A DNA stretch of 51,318 nucleotides from Pirellulaceae bacterium (GTDB taxonomy: Bacteria; Planctomycetota; Planctomycetia; Pirellulales; Pirellulaceae): NCBI GenBank assembly GCA_016784735.1, contig JADHUC010000029.1, forward strand, positions 1 through 51,318, in the 5' to 3' direction. Under the pieces are notes generated by a model. That model was given only the letters and a program-made list of their open reading frames with translations. It did not search any database and was not told the origin of the DNA. Shown here one piece after another: positions 34,484 through 43,281 of this stretch. The position numbers and the translations under genes were made by a program. Each line of letters begins with the position of its first letter. The stretch's first letter is position 1.

Positions 34484-36535
34484 GTGAGAGCGAAGGAAGA
34501 ATCACGTAGATCGCTATTCGTAGCGGTGACACTCGTGGCCATAGCGGGCTTTGGCCGCTCGGCCCCGGCCCAAGAACGAGCGATCATCAACAACAGCCAG
34601 AGCCCGCACAGCAAGCTGCGGAGCGTCGACTTGTCCGACGTCCGTTGGACGGATGGCTTCTGGAAGCAGAAGGTCGATGTGGTTAGGAACGTAACCATTC
34701 CCAAGATGTGGGAGTACTACAACGGGAACGGCAATTCCCACTGGATGAACTTCCGCATTGCTGCCGGACTGGACGAGGGCGAATGGTCGGGTACCAACTG
34801 GCACGACGGGGATTTGTACAAGTGGATCGAGGCGGTGGCTCACGTCTATATGGTCACGGGCGACAGCGCACTGGATCAGCAGATGGATGAAGCCATCGAA
34901 GTGATCGGCAAGGTGCAAGAGCCGGACGGGTACATCTGGACGCGAGGCTCGTTGGAGAAGCGCGATCGCTTTCAACACATCCACGATCACGAGCTCTACA
35001 ACATGGGCCACCTGATGACGGCTGCGTGTATTCATCACCGTGCCACCGGCAAAAAGAACTTCCTTCAACTCGCCAAGAAGGCGGGCGACTGCCTGCACGA
35101 GACGTTCAAGGACCGCAAACCTGAACTCGCACATTTCGGGTTCAACCCATCGAACATCATGGGTCTGGTGGAGTTATACAGAACGACGGGAGATCGAGAG
35201 TATCTCGACCTGGCCAACACGTTCATCGACATGCGCGGCTCGCGGCCTGGGCCATTTCGATCGACCGAGCTCGGCGGCACCGATCAGACGCAGGACCGTG
35301 TGCCGTTGCGCAAGGCCAAAGAGGCCGTCGGTCACGCAGTGTGCGGTACCTATCTTAATTGTGGCGCGGCGGATGCGTTCATGGAAACCGGAGACAAGAC
35401 GCTGCTGGAGACATTGCAGCGACTCTGGTCGGACGTGACGCGGCGTAAGATGTACATTCACGGCGGCGTCGGGCCATTCACCTATGGGCTTTCCCCGCGC
35501 CGCGACCACGTGGGCGAAGCTTTTGGCACTCCCTGTTTTCTGCCCAACCGCGAATGCTATTGCGAAACCTGCTCGAACATCGGCAACGCGATGTGGAACT
35601 GGCGGATGCTGAACATCACCGCCGAGGCGCGTTACGCCGACATCATGGAGCGCGTGTTCTACAACAGCGGCATCTCCGGCTTGGCAGCGGACGGCGACCA
35701 TTTCTTTTACTCCAATGTCCTCCGCCGGCTGGGTCCGAACGTGCCATTGTTGCGAAGCGACACTCCTCAGCGCTGGAAACATCGCCGCGGCTACTGTTGC
35801 CCGCCGCAGTTGGCCCGCACGATCGCCAAGATGCACGGTTTTGCCTATAGCACATCGGAGGAAGGCCTCTGGGTGCATCTGTACGGAAGCAACGAGTTGG
35901 AAACCGAATTATCCGATGGCACGACCGTGAAGCTGATCCAAAAGACCGATTATCCCTGGGACGGCGAAATCAAGATCGCACTGGAGCTGGCAGAACAAGC
36001 CGCGTTTGCCTTTCGGCTCCGCATCCCCGGCTGGGCCGCTGGGGCGACCGTGAAGATCAACGGGTCGCCCGCCGGAGTCGAACTCAAGGCCGGCACGTAT
36101 GCCGCGCTCGGGCGCACGTGGAAAACAGGAGACACGGTGGAGCTGACGCTGCCGATGCGAGCGAGGCTCGTTCAAGCCAACCCCATGGTAGAAGAACTCC
36201 GCGGTCAAGTCGCCGTGATGCGCGGACCGTTGGTGTACTGCCTGGAGTCGGTCGACCTGCCCGACGGCGTGAACGTCATGGACATCCGGCTGCCGCGAAG
36301 GATCAACTTTCAGCCGCGTTACGACGGGCAATTGCTCGGCGGCCTTGTGGTGCTGGAAGGCCAGGCAGTGGCCGTTGCCGATCCCGACTGGTCTGCCGGC
36401 CCCTACGATTCTCCCGTGCTGTACAAGGACTATGTGGCGACCGAACCCCGGCCGTTGCAGCTAAGATTGATCCCTTATCACGCTTGGGCCAACCGTGGCG
36501 AGCCGAAGATGACGGTGTGGCTACCGCTGCGGTGA
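34484..36535 (+). CDS. GH127-like beta-L-arabinofuranosidase (DUF1680), copy 2
   Basis: GTG start at 34484 after aaggag; 683 residues, colinear with copy 1 from MRAKEESRR to the end YHAWANRGEPKMTVWL. Active-site residues are kept: E361-T-C363 in YCETCSNIGNAMWNWRML and C438-C439 in YCCPPQLART. Signal peptide is weaker (VTLVAIAGFGRSAPA). Divergence is large over the middle of the protein, so the duplication is old or one copy came from elsewhere; different linkage specificity is likely. It is followed at 57 bases by the M14 gene. Confidence 0.9.
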   Translation: MRAKEESRRSLFVAVTLVAIAGFGRSAPAQERAIINNSQSPHSKLRSVDLSDVRWTDGFWKQKVDVVRNVTIPKMWEYYNGNGNSHWMNFRIAAGLDEGEWSGTNWHDGDLYKWIEAVAHVYMVTGDSALDQQMDEAIEVIGKVQEPDGYIWTRGSLEKRDRFQHIHDHELYNMGHLMTAACIHHRATGKKNFLQLAKKAGDCLHETFKDRKPELAHFGFNPSNIMGLVELYRTTGDREYLDLANTFIDMRGSRPGPFRSTELGGTDQTQDRVPLRKAKEAVGHAVCGTYLNCGAADAFMETGDKTLLETLQRLWSDVTRRKMYIHGGVGPFTYGLSPRRDHVGEAFGTPCFLPNRECYCETCSNIGNAMWNWRMLNITAEARYADIMERVFYNSGISGLAADGDHFFYSNVLRRLGPNVPLLRSDTPQRWKHRRGYCCPPQLARTIAKMHGFAYSTSEEGLWVHLYGSNELETELSDGTTVKLIQKTDYPWDGEIKIALELAEQAAFAFRLRIPGWAAGATVKINGSPAGVELKAGTYAALGRTWKTGDTVELTLPMRARLVQANPMVEELRGQVAVMRGPLVYCLESVDLPDGVNVMDIRLPRRINFQPRYDGQLLGGLVVLEGQAVAVADPDWSAGPYDSPVLYKDYVATEPRPLQLRLIPYHAWANRGEPKMTVWLPLR

Positions 36536-36592
36536 AGGGCGTGTGACGTCCGAAGAAAGTACCTACCATCGTCCGCACTTGAAGGAGGTCTC

Positions 36593-37831
36593 ATGAAACG
36601 TACCAGAACCATCACGGCGGTAATCGTGCTTGCCGCATGTGTAAACGCGTCCGCGGCGGAAGAGGAAGGCAAGGCCGACGGCAGCACACCGCCCAACCCG
36701 CTGATTTACATCAACACGACTTTCGAGAACGCGTCGCCGCTATTCTGGGAGATTGGCGATTCGGGCGAAGTCAACGTGTTCCTGGTGTACGACCACGAGC
36801 GGTCTTCCCCGAACCGTGCCGCCGGTCACTGGCACTTCTGCGTGGAAGCCCCCAAGGGCTCCGAGTTGACGATCGTTCTGAACAACTTCTTGAATATCTA
36901 CAACGGCCGAAAAGGATCTCCAGCAAAGGACACGACAATTAGCTACGTTTCTGCTGATGGAAAGAACTGGCGGGCGAGCGAAACCGAGTTACTGGAGGAC
37001 CATCGCCTGAAGCTCACACTCCACATGGAAGCCGACAAGATGTACGTTGCCCGGCTGGAGCCGTATCGGCTCTCTGATCTACAGAAGCTCCTGGACGAGA
37101 TTCGCGGTAACCCACACATCGCCATCGCAAAGATCGGTGAGACGGTCGAAGGTCGCCCCCTGGAAATGCTTCGAGTTGGCAGCCACGACGCGCCGCATCG
37201 AGTCCTAATTCGCGCCCGGGCGCACCCTTGGGAACCTGGAGGCAACTGGGTGGTTCAGGGTATGATCCGCCGACTGCTGAAAGATGACAAGAAGGCCCGC
37301 GCCTACCGGGATCGTTACAGTGTCCATATCATGCCGATGGCCAACAAGGATGGCGTTGCCCGTGGCTGGACGCGGTTCAACGTCGCGGGCAAAGACCTCA
37401 ATCGAAACTGGGATCAACCCGCCGATCCCGCATTCGCGCCGGAGAATCGCGTCCTGGAAACTTGGATCGAATCCATGATCACCGAGGGACGCAAGCCGGA
37501 TCTGATGATCGATTTCCACAACGACCAGGGCGGCAGGCTGCACATCAGCCGACCGAACGTCAACTTGGAGCCCTACCTCGCGCGAATGAGCCGCTTCGAG
37601 AGTCTGCTGCGCGAGCACACTTGGTTCACCGAAGGCGCCACCGGCGGCAATTACCGCACCCTCGGCAGCATCGGCGAGGGCCTTCTCGAACGCTACGGCA
37701 TCCACGCCTGCATCCACGAACTGAACGCCAACTGGATCGCCGGACTCGATGCGTATCCCAGCGGGAAGAATTGGGAGTTGTACGGCGAGCAGTTGTGCGA
37801 AGTCTTCTATGAGCTATTCGACGCTCTATGA
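36593..37831 (+). CDS. M14 zinc carboxypeptidase-like secreted protein
   Basis: An excellent Shine-Dalgarno (aaggaggt) precedes ATG 36593. 412 residues, signal peptide TITAVIVLAACVNASA. An N-terminal beta domain (to about residue 165) precedes an M14 catalytic domain. Zinc ligands are H211 and E214 in AHPWEPGGNW and H309 in MIDFHND; the Arg of DLNRNW (about 269) and the general base E376 in CIHELNANW are present. So the site looks complete. It should hydrolyse peptide or amide bonds at a C-terminus, possibly on glycopeptides. The last codons overlap a relic frame by ATGA. Confidence 0.9.
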   Translation: MKRTRTITAVIVLAACVNASAAEEEGKADGSTPPNPLIYINTTFENASPLFWEIGDSGEVNVFLVYDHERSSPNRAAGHWHFCVEAPKGSELTIVLNNFLNIYNGRKGSPAKDTTISYVSADGKNWRASETELLEDHRLKLTLHMEADKMYVARLEPYRLSDLQKLLDEIRGNPHIAIAKIGETVEGRPLEMLRVGSHDAPHRVLIRARAHPWEPGGNWVVQGMIRRLLKDDKKARAYRDRYSVHIMPMANKDGVARGWTRFNVAGKDLNRNWDQPADPAFAPENRVLETWIESMITEGRKPDLMIDFHNDQGGRLHISRPNVNLEPYLARMSRFESLLREHTWFTEGATGGNYRTLGSIGEGLLERYGIHACIHELNANWIAGLDAYPSGKNWELYGEQLCEVFYELFDAL

Positions 37832-38181
37832 ACCGTTCGAATGATCGCTTGTCGGCGTCTGCGGTCGACCGGCGAATTGGCTTACAATTGGTTTGGCAAT
37901 GCCGACGAAGACGGTTTCTTAGCCTCGATCAAAGGGAGTTCTGCTGCTCGAAGACCCACGAGACGAGCGTGGCCATTCCCGCGACCTATGCCCGGTTGAA
38001 GGTGGGTACCTTCGACGAAGACCAGATGATCGGCCAGGATACCCGCGAAGTCGTCTTTCGCGTGCCCTTGAAAGCCGGGAGCACGCGTCTTCAGGCTTGG
38101 TTCGTCGATGGCAGCGGAAATGTCGGCGCCCAGACGAGGGGCGTGTACTACGTATCTGTTCGACGTGAAGACAATGAGTAG
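37828..38181 (+). pseudogene. Relic of a sulfatase C-terminal domain
   Basis: An open frame overlaps the M14 stop (ATGA). Its first 45 codons look random, but from about 37965 it reads AIPATYARLKVG, then REVVFRVPLKAGSTRLQAWF and GVYYVSVRRED. This is the closing strand pattern of many planctomycete type I sulfatases (VxFxVPLKAGxTxLQTWF, then GAYYVYVRR). The catalytic part with CxPSR is absent. It is thus the tail of a lost sulfatase gene fused by chance, or by deletion, to the end of the M14 gene. Confidence 0.5.
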
Positions 38182-38253
38182 TTGGCAAAGGCTAGATCGA
38201 TGTGTTCCACTGGATCCTCTCGTGTTGTTTTTGCGGAGCGTCGCGGTTGTCGC

Positions 38254-38382
38254 ATGATGGTCGGGACAATTCTCACGTTGATGGCAATGACTCTACTCGC
38301 TGCGACGATCGCGGGAATGAGTTTCGGTGAGGAACATGGAATACTCGGATGCAGTGTCCTCATTCAGAAGTCGGGCCGATAA
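38254..38382 (+). pseudogene. Orphan signal peptide (42 codons)
   Basis: MMVGTILTLMAMTLLAATIA followed by GMSFGEE looks like a signal peptide, but the frame then runs into a duplicated antisense fragment (38348-38400) and stops. It is either the 5' remnant of a secreted-protein gene cut by a rearrangement or a spurious frame. Confidence 0.3.
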
Positions 38383-38400
38383 CCTCGTTCCACACAGGCG
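38348..38400 (-). repeat. 53-bp duplicated fragment of the gene at 40022-41098
   Basis: The 53 bases match 40309-40361 in the same orientation with about 6 mismatches and no gap. There the sequence encodes (minus strand) CVERGYQPDFWMKTLHH of the AKR-like protein. Here the frame is interrupted (a stop replaces Trp). It is a scrap of a second, lost copy of that gene. Confidence 0.75.
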
Positions 38401-38405
38401 TTGCG

Positions 38406-40004
38406 TCAGCCCGTTCGCTCGATCTTGATCGCACGCACGCCACCGCTGGGCGACTTGTCTTTGGGCACCTTCACTTCATATTCGCTGAGTTGTCCTTTGT
38501 TGAGCACCTGACGCTCACCCGTCCACAGGTCGGTTACACGAAAATCACCCGCATCACCCATGCCAAACCGTGCGAGAGGCATATTCAACGTAAAGGCAAT
38601 ATCGTCGGTTGTGCTTTCGTTGCCCACAATCACAATCGCCTTCTTCCCACTGATAAATCGGGCATAGGGTTTTGCCTTCGCACCCGGCTTTGCCTTGCAT
38701 GGAACATTGACGAGTTTCGTCTCGTGGTGCTTGGAATGCAGTACATCGCGGTTGGCGTGCCGGATATTCAGGATCTTTCGCATGTCCTGGAAAACATCCC
38801 TGTTCCGCTCGAGATCGTCCCAATCCAGGTAGGCATGCAAGAGCTTCCCGGCCGTGGCGTCCTTTCTTGTGTGCCCGTACTTCCTGAGGCCGGGCAAAAG
38901 GGAAGGCACGGCAAGGTGTGAGGCGGCAAATTCCTCCCCCGCAAACATCCACGGTACGTACGGAGCAAAAATGTAGTTATGGCCGAAAAGGAAACGGCTG
39001 CCCTGGATCTGGTAGCAACCCTGGCGGGGATGTTTCTCGCGATCCACGTTGTGCGGCCACCTGAGCTTGCAGTTGTGAGAGCTGATTTCTTTGAAACGGT
39101 ATGGGTCCTTGGCAGAGGTTTGGTCCTCCTGAAACAACGCCTGCATGTCGAAAATCCTCTCCGGACCTTCAGGCACGGCCACAGAACCGGGCTTGCCCCC
39201 TCCCTCGATATGACCCTCCAGGTGGTGTGCTTCCGCTGCCAGCAGGATCCGGTGCCCTTCTTCGGCACAGGCACTCAGGATTCTGTCCCAAATCGACTTC
39301 AGGTAGGTGATGTGCGACATGTCAATGCGCCACCCGTCCAGTCCCGTCTTGAGGGTCCAGTCGATATGCGACTTCACAATGTACTCGGCGGTTTTAGGAT
39401 GACGCAAATCAAACAGCGGTTGTCCACAAATGTGTCTCCGTCTGTCTTCAAACCAATCCGGTCGCTCTTTGAGCATGGGCGAAGACGAGGCAACGCCATA
39501 ATGGTTCGTGTTGCTGATGACACGAATGCCCTTGTTGTGCGCCTCCTGGATGAGCTCCTTGACGTCCGCCATGGTCCCCAACTCGGGCATTTCGCGCTCG
39601 AATCGATTGGCATAAAGGTTGGTTCCCGGTGTGTGATCGTAAACCGTGTAGAGCACGATGAGGGTAATGCCCAGATCCTGCAGGTACCCAAGCTTGTTAG
39701 TTACGCTCGAATACGGGGCGCAGCCCTTTGGGTTCTTCCATTTCTCCGGGTGTTGATAATCGGGATGATTGAAGGCGCGTACCACCACCTCGTAGGCCAC
39801 TGCGTCGCGCAGCCAATCTGGAGCCGCAAGAACAGGATCTTTGAATTCCTCTTCGCTACGGTGCCTGGTAGAGAATCTTTCCAATTCTCCTCCCTTGCGT
39901 TCCTCTGCAGCAACCCATGGCCCGAGTGCGGAACCCAGGCCCAGCCCTGCACCCATGCGTAGAACAGATCTTCGGTCAATTCCTATTGCCTTGCTTTTCT
40001 TCAT
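38406..40004 (-). CDS. GH13-like alpha-amylase-family protein, Tat-exported
   Basis: 532 residues. Tat leader: DRRSVLRMGAGLGLGSALG (R11, R12). The TIM barrel of the alpha-amylase family follows: VAYEVVVRAFNHPDY, LGYLQDLGITLIVLY, NKGIRVISNTNHYG. The nucleophile block is GWRIDMSH (D228) and the acid block LLAAEAHH (E258); the third Asp (usual NHD block) is probably in RWPHNVDREKHP but is not typical. C-terminal beta domain ends AIKIERTG. Substrate could be an alpha-glucan or sucrose-like sugar. It follows the AKR-like gene by 17 bases and is probably cotranscribed. Confidence 0.85.
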   Translation of the reverse strand: MKKSKAIGIDRRSVLRMGAGLGLGSALGPWVAAEERKGGELERFSTRHRSEEEFKDPVLAAPDWLRDAVAYEVVVRAFNHPDYQHPEKWKNPKGCAPYSSVTNKLGYLQDLGITLIVLYTVYDHTPGTNLYANRFEREMPELGTMADVKELIQEAHNKGIRVISNTNHYGVASSSPMLKERPDWFEDRRRHICGQPLFDLRHPKTAEYIVKSHIDWTLKTGLDGWRIDMSHITYLKSIWDRILSACAEEGHRILLAAEAHHLEGHIEGGGKPGSVAVPEGPERIFDMQALFQEDQTSAKDPYRFKEISSHNCKLRWPHNVDREKHPRQGCYQIQGSRFLFGHNYIFAPYVPWMFAGEEFAASHLAVPSLLPGLRKYGHTRKDATAGKLLHAYLDWDDLERNRDVFQDMRKILNIRHANRDVLHSKHHETKLVNVPCKAKPGAKAKPYARFISGKKAIVIVGNESTTDDIAFTLNMPLARFGMGDAGDFRVTDLWTGERQVLNKGQLSEYEVKVPKDKSPSGGVRAIKIERTG

Positions 40005-40021
40005 CGAATGCCCATGCTCGT

Positions 40022-41098
40022 TTATGCGTACCAGGGTCTCTGCCGATCCAGGTCGCCGTCCAAAACACCAAGGGCGATGTTTGCATCCTGGACTATCTGA
40101 AAGTCAAACATGCCCACACAGAGAAAGTCGGCGCCGTTCTCGAAGGCGTACTTGAAGCCCTCTTCCGGCCGGATGGCTCCTGCGGCCAGCGTCTTGTAGG
40201 CAATCCACGGTTGCTGGAGGTCTTTCATGAAGGCGACGGTCTCTTCCGGTTTCCTGCACCAGATGTTATTCCGTTCGGTCTCGGCCTTGGCCGACCAGTA
40301 GTCTGTATGATGCAGTGTCTTCATCCAGAAGTCGGGCTGGTAACCTCGTTCCACACAAGCCTCCACAGTATGTAACCGGTGGGCGCCGATGCCCGCCGGC
40401 AAACCGTTGCGTCGAATCAGCTCCAGGCTTTGCTCGATCAGGTCGAAATCCTCGCGGGCGACCGCGCCGTCGCTTCTGCTGCCGTGCAGATAGCAGGCAC
40501 ACGCACCCTGGTCGATCGACTTTTTGATTCCCTCTGACAAGGTCCGGCCGCCGCAGTCGGAGATGAACTGGATCTTGCCACCCTCATCCTTCCAGTAGTC
40601 GGTGATTGCGGGGCAGAGAATGGGGTTGGTCAGGAACGTATTGACGCCGCTGGCTTCGGCCAGTCGGAACGTCTCATAGATCTTCTCACGCGTGTGATAG
40701 GCTTGCACCAACGGCGAGACGTAAACCAGATCGCGGGCATGAGCCCAGCCGCCGATCAAGTTGCCACCAAGAATCAGCCGGCTCACCTCGACTTTGCCGA
40801 TCTTTCCCTTGGGCACCTTTCCTTTGAGATCCTCGAGCCTCGCCAAACTGTCATTCTTGCCTGAGCGCGTGATCGCGTCGGCCTTCTCCTGGCCCGAACT
40901 CTCCTGCTGGGCCAGCAGAAGCTCTTCCTCAAAACTCGCCCAGCCACGTTTCTTCAGAACCTCCAGCATCAGACCGCCCACAAATGGCACTCCGGTCAAC
41001 CCAGCGATCAGTTGCCGCCTCGAAAGACGGCTGGCAAAGCGGCAGCTCTTCGAGCCCGCATCTCGCTTCGAGAATGTGCGACGTGTGTGTCGAGACAT
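40022..41098 (-). CDS. Exported TIM-barrel protein, distantly aldo/keto-reductase-like
   Basis: ATG 41098 after aggag. 358 residues. A Tat-like leader is displaced inside the N-terminus (SRRQLIAGLTGVPFVGGLM around residues 25-43). The body begins EVSRLILGGNLIGGWAHARD and includes AEASGVNTFLTNPI, GLPAGIGAHRLHTVEACVE and PWIAYKTLAAGAIRPEEGF, a barrel related to aldo/keto reductases, but I cannot find the Asp-Tyr-Lys-His tetrad. Function unknown. A 53-bp copy of its coding region survives beyond the GH13-like gene, showing an earlier duplication. Confidence 0.75.
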   Translation of the reverse strand: MSRHTRRTFSKRDAGSKSCRFASRLSRRQLIAGLTGVPFVGGLMLEVLKKRGWASFEEELLLAQQESSGQEKADAITRSGKNDSLARLEDLKGKVPKGKIGKVEVSRLILGGNLIGGWAHARDLVYVSPLVQAYHTREKIYETFRLAEASGVNTFLTNPILCPAITDYWKDEGGKIQFISDCGGRTLSEGIKKSIDQGACACYLHGSRSDGAVAREDFDLIEQSLELIRRNGLPAGIGAHRLHTVEACVERGYQPDFWMKTLHHTDYWSAKAETERNNIWCRKPEETVAFMKDLQQPWIAYKTLAAGAIRPEEGFKYAFENGADFLCVGMFDFQIVQDANIALGVLDGDLDRQRPWYA

Positions 41099-41221
41099 GG
41101 GGAACTCCTATGGTGTGGGTTGGGAATCAGATTCCTCGTCCAATAGATTGTAGCCTGGATTCCGACGGATGCGAAAGCGATCTGTGTGGCGGCAGCATCG
41201 GAGTTGGTTCCGCCGGAAAGG

Positions 41222-41656
41222 CTACTGTCGCGCACGTACGCTCACCATGATCGCCAGCGGTTTGCCCAAACGGGTTTCGTCAACGGAACGTGAGTACATG
41301 ACGCACAAACCGTGGTGGCATCGCGGTTGACGTTGGGGTACCAGTTGTGAATCGTGCCTGGCGGGCTGACAAGCATCGGCTCGCCTTGCCACCTATTTCC
41401 GTCGAAGCGTCGTGCGTTCAACTCGCCGGTGCGCTCGCGATTGTCTCCGCCTGCGTGCTTCTCCAGCCCGTAGGTGATTACCAGCCCATACGTCGGGTCC
41501 TTGGCGTAGGGAGCATTCACATCGTAGCGACCGAGCGGATAGAAGGCATGACTGACATAGACGTGGTCGCCAATCTTGAGCACATCGAAGCTGGTGGACC
41601 CGTTTGGCGCCTGGTCAACAGGCTGCCCTGGGCGATTCGGTAACGTTTCACGGGAT
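41222..41656 (-). pseudogene. Truncated, frameshifted BNR-like gene remnant
   Basis: Directly after the TAA of the PQQ-propeller gene, in the same frame, the minus strand reads SFDVLKIGDHVYVSHAFYPL, then TYGLVITYGLEKHAGGDN and GTIHNWYPNVNRDATT. Around 41310 a frameshift moves the sense to another frame: CVMYSRSVDETRLGKPLAIM, then VSVRARQ and TAG at 41222. The pattern fits the last blades of a BNR/sialidase-like propeller. There is no start or signal peptide. The final stop is followed by a 120-base gap with nothing recognisable. Confidence 0.6.
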
Positions 41657-41658
41657 CC

Positions 41659-43152
41659 TTAGTGCGAGGCCTGTAGGTCAACGCACACCAGTTCCTTGTC
41701 ATTGCGAGCGAACAGGCACCGTTGGGCAAACGCCGGATGGCTCCAGACTACGGGTCGTCCGAACGAGTGGTTCGTCGACTCGAGCAGATGGACACGGCTG
41801 ATCTCTTCGTAGCCCTGCACAGACAGGCGGGCCAGGATCAGGTCGCCCGTCTCGCTGAACAGGAAGAAGCGGTCTTCGTGCTTCACGAGAAAGGCCGTGC
41901 CGTACGGCCGTCGACGCGTGCCGCCCATCGTCGGTTCGAACGTCTGCCACATCCGCTGCCCGTCCTCCAGCCGCACACCCATGAGCGCGCCCGTATTGGC
42001 ATCGCAGCCATAGATCATAGTGTCTTCCAGGAATGGGGTGCTGTTGACGCAGTACACCGCGGTCTTCGGTTTACCTCTCCAGAGGATTTCAGGCGCCGCC
42101 GACGCGTCGCTCAGTTTCAACAGCACTGCGGCGTATTCGCCCGTCGCCAAGAGATAATGCCCCAGTTTCCTGGGTGCCGCAATGGCCATGCCGGAACGGG
42201 GCTTGAGGGGCACAGACCAGAAGACCTTGCCGGTTCGTGGGTCGAGGCTGTTGAGGGCCTCGGCGTGCCAGATCAGCAACTGTTTTCGGCCGGCCTGCTC
42301 GATCATGGTCGGCGGGCAGTAGCCCGGCTGCCTGGCCGACAGGGCCCGCCACAGCTCGCGCCCCGTGCGTTTGTCCAGAGCCACCGCCACGCTGCCTTCG
42401 CCGCCCACCACGCAGTACAGCACATCGCCGTGGACGAGCGGATGAGCGGCCACGCCCCAGAGAGGCGTCCGAGCGCCGTAGTCCTTGGCGAAATCCTTGG
42501 CCCAGATCGCTCGACCGCTGGCGGAGTCCAAGCACGACAGATTGCCTTCCGCGCCCAACGCGTAGACCCGGTCGCCGTCGATCGTCGGCGTACACCGCGT
42601 GCCGGGATAGGATATTCTGTATGGCCGTTCGTACTCGTGTGTCCAAATCAGTTGGCCCGTGTCGGCGTCAAGGCACAGCACGCGTTCGACCCCTTCCAGA
42701 CCTTCGCGGCCGTCTGGATTGTTGGTGAACTTGCCGGACCGCAATACGTAGTCCATCACGTACACGTGGCCGTTGGCGACGGCGGGGCCGGAATAGCCAA
42801 GGGCAACGGGACGGCGCCACTTTATCGGCAGCCCTTCACCGGGAAAGCGAGCAACAATACCTTTCTCGCGCCACACGCTGTCCCGGTTCGGGCCGAGCCA
42901 CTGCGGCCAGTCGTCCGCGAGCGACGGGCACAGCAAGAACAAGACTGCCAAGGATGCGCAAACGGATGCTCTACGCAGGGAAGAAAGCTGCTTAGACTTC
43001 AACGGAGTTTTCTTCTGACCTATCTCGGCTACGTCGGATATCCTCTCAGCGCCACTCCTCCTCTTGCAGGGGCCGGCCCCTAGGCACTGGGCACCCAACG
43101 ACGTCGCCGTTGCATGGCAACGGTGAATCCCCTTCGATGCTTGGGTTCTCAT
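41659..43152 (-). CDS. PQQ-type beta-propeller secreted protein
   Basis: 497 residues from ATG 43152, which has a perfect aggagg at 7-base... spacing upstream. The family part starts DDWPQWLGPNRDSVWREKGI, the usual opening of planctomycete PQQ-like proteins, followed by repeats such as VLCLDADTGQLIWTHEY, LSCLDSASGRAIWAKDF and VALDKRTGRELWRAL. The signal peptide (ASVCASLAVLFLLCPSLA) begins only near residue 62, so the first 50 residues are an unusual extension. A TTG at 43002 would give a normal length but lacks a clear ribosome site. No enzymatic residues for a quinoprotein dehydrogenase are evident; most relatives are of unknown function. Confidence 0.85.
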   Translation of the reverse strand: MRTQASKGIHRCHATATSLGAQCLGAGPCKRRSGAERISDVAEIGQKKTPLKSKQLSSLRRASVCASLAVLFLLCPSLADDWPQWLGPNRDSVWREKGIVARFPGEGLPIKWRRPVALGYSGPAVANGHVYVMDYVLRSGKFTNNPDGREGLEGVERVLCLDADTGQLIWTHEYERPYRISYPGTRCTPTIDGDRVYALGAEGNLSCLDSASGRAIWAKDFAKDYGARTPLWGVAAHPLVHGDVLYCVVGGEGSVAVALDKRTGRELWRALSARQPGYCPPTMIEQAGRKQLLIWHAEALNSLDPRTGKVFWSVPLKPRSGMAIAAPRKLGHYLLATGEYAAVLLKLSDASAAPEILWRGKPKTAVYCVNSTPFLEDTMIYGCDANTGALMGVRLEDGQRMWQTFEPTMGGTRRRPYGTAFLVKHEDRFFLFSETGDLILARLSVQGYEEISRVHLLESTNHSFGRPVVWSHPAFAQRCLFARNDKELVCVDLQASH

Positions 43153-43157
43153 GACTG

Positions 43158-43163
43158 CCTCCT
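43158..43163 (-). promoter_or_regulatory. Strong Shine-Dalgarno before an atypical N-terminus
   Basis: On the minus strand aggagg is followed by cagtc and ATG (43152). It is a textbook ribosome site, yet the first 50 codons after it do not look like a secreted planctomycete N-terminus. It may be the start of another gene that was fused to the propeller gene by deletion. Confidence 0.5.
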
Positions 43164-43281
43164 GATCTCGCTGCCGCGTCTTCTTTGCTGAACATCTGAA
43201 CGGTCAAAATCGTGCCGAGACTCCGACCCGACATTCGCATCAGCCTCAAACACCGTGGCGGGCTGGCACATCGCATCGAAC

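Noticed and set aside
41722..43083. A 453-codon plus-strand frame antisense to the PQQ propeller
   Set aside because: Composition is Arg/His-rich and random; the minus strand has clear propeller repeats.
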